A DNA stretch of 64,000 bases from JAKVBH01 sp049800955 (GTDB taxonomy: Bacteria > Pseudomonadota > Alphaproteobacteria > Rhodobacterales > Rhodobacteraceae), in NCBI RefSeq assembly GCF_049800955.1, contig NZ_JBNAGA010000001.1, positions 2,149,501 through 2,213,500 of the forward strand, read 5' to 3'. The stretch's first letter is position 1. Each line of letters starts with the position of its first letter. This document shows positions 41,660-47,732 of the stretch, piece after piece. A program made the translations under genes and the position numbers. A model generated the notes under the pieces. It saw nothing but the letters and a program-made list of their open reading frames with translations. It was not told where the DNA came from and did not search any database.

Positions 41660-43450
41660 TCAGTCTTTCACGAGGCTTATACCAGCGAGGCTTTTGGGTT
41701 CAACGGTGGGCCGCAGCCCCAAAAGCGGCGCAATCCGCGTGATGAGTTCTGCAGCGACGGGCACAACGGTCCAGCCTGCCGTGCGCCGCTCTTCACCAGC
41801 GGCAAAAATCTTGGGTTCGTCGAGCACGAGGATCAAAACGTACTTCGGATCGTGCACGGGAAAGACCGAGGCGAATGTCGTGATGTTCTTGTCTTTATAA
41901 TATTGGCCGCGCGCGTTGGTCTTGTCTGCGGTCCCCGTTTTGCCCGCAACAGCATAGCCCGGCACGTCGCCAAAATTGGCGGTCCCGTCGGGATGGCTCA
42001 CCACGAGGCGAAGCATGGCACGTGACTGCGCTGCGGTCCGCTCGGAGATGATCCGTTCGCCAAGCTGTGGGCCGTTCTGGCGCAGCAAGGTTGGTTGCAC
42101 GAGATGGCCGCCATTGGCAATCGCGGCATAGCCCGAGGCCAGATGCAGCGGCGATGTGGAAATGCCGTGGCCGTAGGAGACCGTCATCGTAGACAACTCC
42201 GACCAGCGCGGCGGCAAGAGAGGCTTGCCACCCCGCGCCTCAATAATCTCCAGCGGCGTGATATCGAACATGCCCAGCTGGTCGAGGAAGGACTTTTGCC
42301 GCTCGGTCCCGATCATCTGGGCAAGCCGTGCTGTCCCGATGTTGGAGGATTTCACAATCACCTTCGTCGTAGACAACTCCTTGCCGTAGTTGGAGAAATC
42401 CCGAATACGGTGCTTGCCCCACTTGAGAGGCCCGCGGATGTCGATCATCGTATTCGGGTTGACCAACCCCAATTCGAGCGCCTGGGCCGAGGTGAAGATC
42501 TTGAAGGTCGAACCCAGCTCATAGACCCCCTGGACCGCGCGGTTGAACAAGGGGCTGTCCGATGGATCGCCCTCCACCGCAGGGCGCGGTCGATCATTGG
42601 GGTCGAAATCCGGCAGCGAGGCCAGCGAAATCACCTCGCCCGTATGGGCATCCATCAAGACCGCCGCTGCGCCTTTGGCATTCATGATCGTCTTGCCACC
42701 TTGCAGCACTTGCTCGACAGCGGATTGGATCGTCAGATCAAGAGACAATTCCAGAGGCGCACCTTCGCGGGCGGGATCGCGCAACAGCGCGTCGAAATAC
42801 TTCTCAATGCCCGCCGTGCCAATGACTTCGGCAGAATGCACGCCCTCGCGCCCGAAACTTGTGCCGCCCAGAATATGCGCGGCCAGCGCGCCATTGGGGT
42901 AAAGACGCATCTCGCGGGGGCCAAACAGCAGCCCGGGCTCACCAATATCATGGACGGCCTGCTTCTGCTCCGGGCTGAGCTTCTTGCGCACCCAGACGAA
43001 TTTCCGCTTCTCATCCGTGAAGCGCCGCAGCAGGTCTTCCTCTTTCATCTCCGGGAAGATCTCCGCCAGCGCACGGGCCGCGCGCTCGGGCTCAATCATC
43101 TGGTGGGGATGTGCGTAGAGCGAATGCGTCTCCATGTTGGTGGCGAGGATACGGCCTTTTCGGTCAACAATATCAGCGCGTTGCGCAATGATTGACGCGC
43201 CTGAGCTCTGCGCGCGAGGCTCTGCCGGCTCGGACGCAGCCAAAAGCCCCATGCGCGCGCCCACCACCAGAAAGGCGCAGGCAAACATGACGGCAAGCAC
43301 AAGCAAACGGCTCTCGGCGCGCGAGCGCATGAGATCGCGCATTTCTTCATGGCGCAGCCGGATGTTTTCGCGCTCAATGGCGTCGGGGTTCTCGCCCTTC
43401 ACACGGGCCTCTAAAATACGCGCCAGCGGGCGCAGCGGTGTCCGTGTCAT
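41660..43450 (-). CDS. ftsI: Penicillin-binding protein 3, peptidoglycan D,D-transpeptidase FtsI
   Basis: 596 residues, septal transpeptidase. Cytoplasmic N-terminal part of about 45 residues, a single helix (LLVLAVMFACAFLVVGARMG), a pedestal domain from RADIVDRKGRILATNMETHS, and the transpeptidase domain with the SxxK motif GSTFK (Ser314), the SxN motif KSSNIG and the KTG motif AGKTGTADK. Overlaps ftsL by four bases (ATGA). All catalytic motifs are present. Confidence 0.97.
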   Translation of the reverse strand: MTRTPLRPLARILEARVKGENPDAIERENIRLRHEEMRDLMRSRAESRLLVLAVMFACAFLVVGARMGLLAASEPAEPRAQSSGASIIAQRADIVDRKGRILATNMETHSLYAHPHQMIEPERAARALAEIFPEMKEEDLLRRFTDEKRKFVWVRKKLSPEQKQAVHDIGEPGLLFGPREMRLYPNGALAAHILGGTSFGREGVHSAEVIGTAGIEKYFDALLRDPAREGAPLELSLDLTIQSAVEQVLQGGKTIMNAKGAAAVLMDAHTGEVISLASLPDFDPNDRPRPAVEGDPSDSPLFNRAVQGVYELGSTFKIFTSAQALELGLVNPNTMIDIRGPLKWGKHRIRDFSNYGKELSTTKVIVKSSNIGTARLAQMIGTERQKSFLDQLGMFDITPLEIIEARGGKPLLPPRWSELSTMTVSYGHGISTSPLHLASGYAAIANGGHLVQPTLLRQNGPQLGERIISERTAAQSRAMLRLVVSHPDGTANFGDVPGYAVAGKTGTADKTNARGQYYKDKNITTFASVFPVHDPKYVLILVLDEPKIFAAGEERRTAGWTVVPVAAELITRIAPLLGLRPTVEPKSLAGISLVKD

Positions 43451-43809
43451 TGCGAGACCTCCCCTTGGGGGGCGCCAAGGCCGGTCACATCCACGGGATC
43501 GGAAATCACGAGCGTCGTGGGCAGAGGGGGAAAGGCCACTTGATCGACGCGCCCAAACTGCTCAGCGCGCAGCGGCAAAAGACCCATGCGCGGGAAATTC
43601 AACTCCGCGAGATCGCGCAACCGATCGGGCCGGTTGAGATAGGCCCATTCCGCATTGAGCACCGACACGCGCGCCCGCAGCTCGCCGATTTCGCGATTGA
43701 GCTTGGCTGTCTCGGACAGGGCTTCCTGCGTCTTGTAATTCTCATGATAGGCCCAGAACGCGAGCCCAACGACGGCCAAGGCCGTCAACACATACATAAA
43801 CGACCGCAT
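43447..43809 (-). CDS. ftsL: Cell division protein FtsL
   Basis: 120 residues, bitopic division protein forming a complex with FtsB and FtsQ. A short cytoplasmic N-terminus, one helix (SFMYVLTALAVVGLAFWAYH), then a coiled-coil stretch (about residues 35-55: LNREIGELRARVSVLNAEWA) and LNRPDRLRDLAELNFPRMGL. It overlaps ftsI by four bases and shares one base with the rsmH stop, in the standard dcw position. Confidence 0.9.
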   Translation of the reverse strand: MRSFMYVLTALAVVGLAFWAYHENYKTQEALSETAKLNREIGELRARVSVLNAEWAYLNRPDRLRDLAELNFPRMGLLPLRAEQFGRVDQVAFPPLPTTLVISDPVDVTGLGAPQGEVSQ

Positions 43810-44789
43810 CAGTCTCTCCCCTTGAGTAGCGGTGTGGCAATGGATTTGGCGTCAATCTCGCCGGCGGCAGCGCCCGTGCGCCGTGCCACCCGCAAACGGG
43901 CGGAGCGCGACCTTGGATTGCGGGCCAGCTCTGCCTCCGACGGGCCAACGGCCTTGCGCGTCACAAGTTCGAATTGCGGATCAACCTGAACAGCCTCTGG
44001 CGCATAGCGATTGGCATTGCCCGTGCGGCCTGCGCGCGCCTGCAAGAAGCGCTTGACCATGCGATCCTCGATGGAATGAAACGTCACGACAGCGAGAAAC
44101 CCGCCTTCTTTCAAAGCGCGCTCGGCGGCCATAAGGCCCTGATAGAGCTCGCCATATTCATCATTCACCGCGATCCGCAACGCCTGAAAGGTGCGCGTGG
44201 CGGGATGGCTCTGCCCCGGTTTGGCGCGCGGCAAACAGCGCTCGACAATCTCCGCAAGCTCACCCGTCCGCGTGAGCGGCCCCGCCGCCTTGATTGCCCG
44301 GGCAATCCGGCGTGAGGCCTTTTCTTCGCCATAGGTGTAGATCACACCGGCCAGTTGTTGCTCGTCCAGCCGATCTATCAGGTCCGCCGCAGTCTCGCCC
44401 TCCTGGCTCATCCGCATATCAAGCGGACCATCGCGAAGAAACGAAAACCCGCGCTCGGCCTGATCCAGCTGCATCGACGACACGCCCAGATCGAGCACAA
44501 TCCCATCGAGCCCTGTGGCCACTTCATCCATCCGGGAAAAAACCGTCGCGTGAAAGGATGTCTTTGCCTGGATATCATCAGGCAGGGCACGCAGCTTGTC
44601 TTCCGCCAGCGGATCACGATCCACCGCGTGCACATGCGATGCGCCCGCCTCCACCAGCCTGCGCGTATAGCCACCATTGCCAAAGGTCCCGTCGAGCCAC
44701 ACGCCCGAGACCGGGGCAACCGCGTCAATCAAAGGATCTATAAGCACAGGAATATGCGCTGCGTGCGGGGCATGATCCGCAGTAGCCAT
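43809..44789 (-). CDS. rsmH: 16S rRNA (cytosine-1402-N4)-methyltransferase
   Basis: 326 residues, SAM-dependent, methylates C1402 in the decoding centre. HIPVLIDPLIDAVAPVSGVW precedes the SAM loop LDGTFGNGGYTRRLVEAG; VLDLGVSSMQLDQAERGFSF and KRFLQARAGRTGNANRYAPE follow, with EVVTFHSIEDRMVK-type LAVVTFHSIEDRMVKRFL near the C-terminus. It lies three bases downstream of mraZ, the standard start of a dcw cluster. Confidence 0.97.
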   Translation of the reverse strand: MATADHAPHAAHIPVLIDPLIDAVAPVSGVWLDGTFGNGGYTRRLVEAGASHVHAVDRDPLAEDKLRALPDDIQAKTSFHATVFSRMDEVATGLDGIVLDLGVSSMQLDQAERGFSFLRDGPLDMRMSQEGETAADLIDRLDEQQLAGVIYTYGEEKASRRIARAIKAAGPLTRTGELAEIVERCLPRAKPGQSHPATRTFQALRIAVNDEYGELYQGLMAAERALKEGGFLAVVTFHSIEDRMVKRFLQARAGRTGNANRYAPEAVQVDPQFELVTRKAVGPSEAELARNPRSRSARLRVARRTGAAAGEIDAKSIATPLLKGRD

Positions 44790-44792
44790 CGC

Positions 44793-45296
44793 CTAAGCTC
44801 CGCCCAACAAGGAGAGCGGATCAAAGTCGTCGTCCTGTTCTGCAAGGAAGGCGTCCATCTCAGCCGAGACTTCGCGCTCATAGGTTTCAGAGTTCCAAAG
44901 CTCGAAATAGTCACCCATGGCGACCATCATCGTCTCGCCGCCTGTCTCTGCGAGGCCGATCTGGATGCGGCGGTCCTTGGGCAGAACGATCCGGCCGTCT
45001 TTGTCGACCTCCGTCTCCCAGGCCCGCCCGAGGATCATGCGCGAGGCGGTTCGCCGCTCTGCTGAACCGCGCGGGAGCTTCTGAATGTCTTCCTCGATTT
45101 CCGCCATGGCTTCGATCGTGTAGACATGCAGGCAGTTCTTCAGATGTGGACCGTAGAGCAGAACCAGCCGGGGATTGGGATTTTCAGGGCATTTGGGATC
45201 GCCTGCTTCGAGCACACGGCGAAAATCAGCAGGGATCGACATGCGCCCCTTGCTGTCAACCTTCTGGTTGAACTCGCCTCTGAAGCTCGGACCCAA
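44793..45296 (-). CDS. mraZ: Transcriptional regulator MraZ
   Basis: 167 residues, slightly longer than usual. Two AbrB-like swapped-hairpin domains are visible: FRGEFNQKVDSKGRMSIPAD (DxxGR motif) and WETEVDKDGRIVLPKDRRIQ (second DxxGR). It forms a ring that binds short direct repeats in its own promoter and represses the dcw cluster. Candidate repeats are at 45539-45563. The leader in front of it carries a strong terminator (see the ncRNA entry), so its expression is probably set by both initiation and read-through. Confidence 0.95.
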   Translation of the reverse strand: MGPSFRGEFNQKVDSKGRMSIPADFRRVLEAGDPKCPENPNPRLVLLYGPHLKNCLHVYTIEAMAEIEEDIQKLPRGSAERRTASRMILGRAWETEVDKDGRIVLPKDRRIQIGLAETGGETMMVAMGDYFELWNSETYEREVSAEMDAFLAEQDDDFDPLSLLGGA

Positions 45297-45328
45297 CGTG
45301 CCTGCTCCTCTCCCCCGGGGTTGAAACT

Positions 45329-45535
45329 AAAAACGGCGGGTTGATCTGCTGCCACTGATCAACCCGCCGCTGATCCCGCATGGCGGGATATCTCCGACTG
45401 CGCGCGCCACCTGGGGGGATGTCTGCTCGCCCGCGCGCCGGATCCTGAGAATGAGTGAGCGCCTGTATGAAACCTGCTTGTTTTTGTTTTTTGCGGTTGG
45501 GGTCGTTGCCCCGTGTGCCCGTTCTCATTCGATGA
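45329..45535 (-). ncRNA. UpsM-like leader sRNA of the dcw cluster, ending in an intrinsic terminator
   Basis: In Rhodobacter sphaeroides the mraZ-dcw transcript starts with the abundant sRNA UpsM, about 206 nt, formed by termination in the leader. Here the minus strand has a perfect 13-bp stem CGGCGGGTTGATC / GATCAACCCGCCG (45334-45346, 45357-45369) followed by TTTTT, ending 33 bases before mraZ. A second hairpin, ATCCCGC-CAT-GCGGGAT (45373-45389), precedes it; its CCCGCC can alternatively pair with GGCGGG of the terminator's 5' arm. The 5' end is set by analogy to UpsM length and is uncertain; I could not find a convincing promoter. Confidence 0.7.
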
Positions 45536-45538
45536 ACA

Positions 45539-45563
45539 AGGGATGCCATGGGAATTCATGGAA
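45539..45563. promoter_or_regulatory. Candidate MraZ boxes: three direct repeats at 10-bp period
   Basis: On the plus strand AGGGA (45539-45543), TGGGA (45549-45553) and TGGAA (45559-45563), each separated by five bases. MraZ is known to bind TGGGN repeats separated by five bases. They are on the strand opposite to mraZ and lie about 245 bases before its start, close to the expected start of the UpsM-like leader. Confidence 0.45.
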
Positions 45564-45880
45564 ATCAACAGGTTTTTACGGGAATTGCGCCTAGAAACGG
45601 GCGCGCTGGTTGCTTTCGGACATTGAAAATACGCCGATGGCAGCCATTTTCTCGCGGATGATGTGATCCTAAATTCCAAGCACACTAAATGTAGTATCCG
45701 GGTGAGCGTTCAAAAAAATCCCGCGAAATACCAAAGTTTTTCGCCTTACGCAGAGAATACCCGCATTTCTCCAGATAATTCCACACGGAATTGCCTGAGG
45801 ATGGGCCATGCGCTGCGACACCCGGGCAAGCGTTTTGCCCAGATTCCATGAAATCCCAAACTGACTCGCTGTATAGCGCC
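45564..45880. other. AT-rich intergenic region between the dcw leader and mrp
   Basis: About 315 bases with lower GC than the surroundings. Short open frames exist but none has a ribosome-binding site or recognisable protein. A hairpin GGGCAA-GCGTT-TTGCCC at 45824-45840 may be the mrp terminator, without T-tract. The RNase P RNA gene, sometimes expected near here, is not present: its conserved core sequences are absent. Confidence 0.5.
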
Positions 45881-46942
45881 TCAGGCCATGCCGCCCTGGA
45901 TCAACCGATCTGCGAGACGCGCATAGGCCTCGGCCATGCTGCCATCCCCTGCGGCCACCGGCGTTCCGCTGTCTCCTGCCAGCCGGGTGTCGAGATCGAT
46001 GGGCAATTGACCCAGGATCGGCACCCCCATCGCCTCTGCCTCCGCCACGACGCCGCCAGATCCAAAGATATGGCTGTCCTTGCCGCAATGCGGGCATGTG
46101 AAGACGGACATGTTCTCAATCAATCCCAAAACCGGCGTCTTGAGGGTCTGGAACATATCAAGCGCCTTGCGCGCATCCAGAAGCGCCACGTCCTGAGGCG
46201 TAGACACAACGATCGCGCCCGAAACCTCCGATTTCTGACACAATGTCATGGCCACATCCCCGGTTCCCGGCGGCAGATCCACGAGCAGCACATCAAGCTC
46301 GCCCCATGCCACCTGCCCCAGCATCTGTTGCAGCGCCCCCATCAACATCGGCCCCCGCCAGACCACGGCCTTGCGCTCTTCCAGCATCAAGCCGATGGAC
46401 ATGATCGTGACGCCATGGTTCTGCAGAGGGATAATCGTCTTGCCATCGGGGCTTGCGGGACGTTTGGATACACCCATCATACGCGGCTGCGACGGCCCGT
46501 AGATATCGGCATCCAACAGGCCCACCTTGCGACCCTGCTTCGCCAGAGCCACTGCGAGATTGGACGTCACGGTGGATTTGCCAACCCCGCCCTTGCCAGA
46601 CCCGATCGCCAGAATCCGCGCCACACCGCTGGGCTTCATCGGGTCGGCTTGCGGCTTGGGATGGCCGCCGATCTTGAGCGACGGCGGCGCCTTGGCCTCG
46701 TGCGCCGTCAGGGCAGCGGTGACACGGGTCACGCCGGGAAGCTGCCCGACAAGCTTTTCGGCCGCTTGCCGGAGGGGCTCCATCTGCTGGGCGATCTCCG
46801 GGCTCGGCGCTTCGATAACAAACCGCACCATCCCGTTCTCAACCGAAATGGCGCGCACCATATCGCGGGAGATCAAATCCCCCCCATCAGGCAAGGCCAA
46901 TCGCGCAAGAGCCTGCTTCACCTGTTCCGTCAGATCGGCCAT
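45881..46942 (-). CDS. mrp: Mrp/NBP35-family ATP-binding iron-sulfur carrier (ApbC-like)
   Basis: 353 residues. The N-terminal domain (residues 1-95) is a MIP18/DUF59-like fold (VKQALARLALPDGGDLISRD). The P-loop ATPase has the deviant Walker A AIGSGKGGVGKSTVTSNLA, then GLLDADIYGPSQPRM and VDLPPGTGDVAMTL. The C-terminal CPHC motif in SVFTCPHCGKDSHIF is where such proteins bridge a 4Fe-4S cluster between two subunits. It acts in Fe-S cluster delivery, in keeping with the many Fe-S enzymes of the window. Confidence 0.93.
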   Translation of the reverse strand: MADLTEQVKQALARLALPDGGDLISRDMVRAISVENGMVRFVIEAPSPEIAQQMEPLRQAAEKLVGQLPGVTRVTAALTAHEAKAPPSLKIGGHPKPQADPMKPSGVARILAIGSGKGGVGKSTVTSNLAVALAKQGRKVGLLDADIYGPSQPRMMGVSKRPASPDGKTIIPLQNHGVTIMSIGLMLEERKAVVWRGPMLMGALQQMLGQVAWGELDVLLVDLPPGTGDVAMTLCQKSEVSGAIVVSTPQDVALLDARKALDMFQTLKTPVLGLIENMSVFTCPHCGKDSHIFGSGGVVAEAEAMGVPILGQLPIDLDTRLAGDSGTPVAAGDGSMAEAYARLADRLIQGGMA

Positions 46943-47160
46943 ATTCGTATCCCGCCTTAATATTGATCACTTGGGTGGTAGTGTGGTGTCTGAACAATCG
47001 CTTTCAAGGCGTTGCCCGAAAAGCTGTCTGGTTTGCCCGAAATCAAGGCGTCTTCCCATGCAATTGCTGCATAGCAGCATTGATGCGGAGGCTATTGTGC
47101 AGCTGCAGCATTTCCCTACATACTGCCTACAACCAAACCCGATAGCCTATGAGACAAGAC
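46943..47160 (+). promoter_or_regulatory. Promoter region of the DUF1127 gene and, divergently, mrp
   Basis: A candidate plus-strand promoter is TTGTGC (47095-47100), 16 bases, TACATA (47117-47122), about 40 bases before the DUF1127 start. The related Rhodobacter locus is read by the heat-shock-type sigma factors RpoHI/RpoHII. Palindromes TGCTGC-ATA-GCAGCA (47065-47079) and TGCAGCTGCA (47098-47107) overlap or precede it. Confidence 0.4.
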
Positions 47161-47373
47161 ATGGCACATATCACAACGAACACACATCACAGCACCGGGC
47201 TCTTCGCCCGCGTGGCCGACATCTTCCAAACTCTCCGTCTGCGTTGGACGCGTTACACGATTTACCGCAAAACCCTTGCAGAGCTGTCCGCGCTTACTCC
47301 GCGCGAACTTGATGATCTCGGCATCACACCGTCCATGATCCGCCGCATCGCGTATCAATCGGCCTACCAATAA
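47161..47373 (+). CDS. DUF1127 small protein, CcaF-like
   Basis: 70 residues from the ATG at 47161 (an in-frame ATG at 47149 is possible). The C-terminal half RKTLAELSALTPRELDDLGI and the following TPSMIRRIAYQSAY is the DUF1127 (YjiS-like) motif; the N-terminus is polar with RWTRY basic residues. In Rhodobacter sphaeroides the DUF1127 protein CcaF1 is an RNA-binding protein encoded immediately before the CcsR sRNAs and takes part in their maturation. The same arrangement is seen here: the stop is followed within 10 bases by CCUCC-loop hairpins. Identification as CcaF is by synteny and family. Confidence 0.8.
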   Translation: MAHITTNTHHSTGLFARVADIFQTLRLRWTRYTIYRKTLAELSALTPRELDDLGITPSMIRRIAYQSAYQ

Positions 47374-47382
47374 GGTTTCGGA

Positions 47383-47457
47383 CGCGCCTCTCCTCCTCCC
47401 TGGCGTGAACGATAGCTGCGACGGCATCTTTCCTCCCATCGATGTCGTCGCCTTTTT
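47383..47457 (+). ncRNA. Cuckoo/CcsR-like RNA module 1 (two CCUCC-loop hairpins and T-tract)
   Basis: Hairpin 1 is CGCGCC / GGCGTG (47383-47388, 47402-47407) with CCTCCTCCC in the loop. Hairpin 2 is GCGACGGCATC / GATGTCGTCGC (47418-47428, 47441-47451) with TTTCCTCCCATC in the loop, followed by TTTTT (47453-47457). This is the two-hairpin, anti-Shine-Dalgarno-loop plan of the Rhodobacterales Cuckoo RNA family (CcsR). Confidence 0.75.
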
Positions 47458-47462
47458 ACAAC

Positions 47463-47474
47463 GCCCGAAAGGGC
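47463..47474 (+). other. GNRA-tetraloop mini-hairpin between Cuckoo RNA modules
   Basis: GCCC-GAAA-GGGC, a perfect 4-bp stem with a GAAA tetraloop, between the first T-tract and the next CCUCC hairpin. It may be a processing landmark or spacer. Confidence 0.45.
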
Positions 47475-47482
47475 AGACATCC

Positions 47483-47560
47483 AGCGAGCGTCCTCCTCCC
47501 TTTTCGCTCAATGGATCACCAGAAACCCGGCGGCTCTCCTCCCTATTGCTCCCGGGTTTC
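47483..47560 (+). ncRNA. Cuckoo/CcsR-like RNA module 2
   Basis: Hairpin 3 is AGCGAG / TTCGCT (47483-47488, 47503-47508) with CCTCCTCCC in the loop. Hairpin 4 is a perfect 9-bp stem GAAACCCGG / CCGGGTTTC (47522-47530, 47552-47560) with CTCCTCCC in the large loop. No T-tract follows, so it is probably processed from a longer transcript. Confidence 0.75.
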
Positions 47561-47562
47561 GA

Positions 47563-47634
47563 CAGACAGGCTGGCGATCCTCCCTTCACCAGTCGTCTGA
47601 CACGGGAATTGGCACCTCTCCCTCGCCAATTTCC
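47563..47634 (+). ncRNA. Cuckoo/CcsR-like RNA module 3
   Basis: Hairpin 5 is CAGAC(A)GGCTGG / CCAGTCGTCTG (47563-47574, 47589-47599, one bulged A) with CCTCCC in the loop. Hairpin 6 is GGGAATTGGC / GCCAATTTCC (47604-47613, 47625-47634, one G·U) with CCTCTCCCTC in the loop, so its CCUCC core is altered. Confidence 0.7.
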
Positions 47635-47644
47635 ACATAAAGAG

Positions 47645-47676
47645 ACGGCGTCGCACCTCCCGCGGCGCCGTTTTTT
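47645..47676 (+). terminator. Terminator hairpin of the Cuckoo RNA array, itself with a CCUCC loop
   Basis: 10-bp stem ACGGCGTCGC / GCGGCGCCGT (47645-47654, 47662-47671, one G·U), loop ACCTCCC, overlapping TTTTTT (47671-47676). It ends the DUF1127-RNA transcript before the convergent helicase gene and could be the 3' part of a fourth RNA. Confidence 0.8.
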
Positions 47677-47732
47677 CTTGGCAGACCGGAAACATGATAC
47701 TGGAGATGGCGCAGGCCTTTGCCCACCTGATC

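Noticed and set aside
45359..45685. Possible 108-residue protein on the minus strand upstream of mraZ
   Set aside because: It covers the UpsM-like leader and its hairpins, has no ribosome-binding site and no recognisable sequence.
45370..45880. RNase P RNA gene upstream of mraZ
   Set aside because: I looked for it because some alphaproteobacteria have non-coding genes here, but the conserved P4 core sequences are absent on both strands.
47383..47677. CRISPR array suggested by the repeated CTCCTCCC motif
   Set aside because: The repeats are only 6-9 bases, unevenly spaced, and always sit in hairpin loops with different stems; no spacers of constant length and no cas genes.
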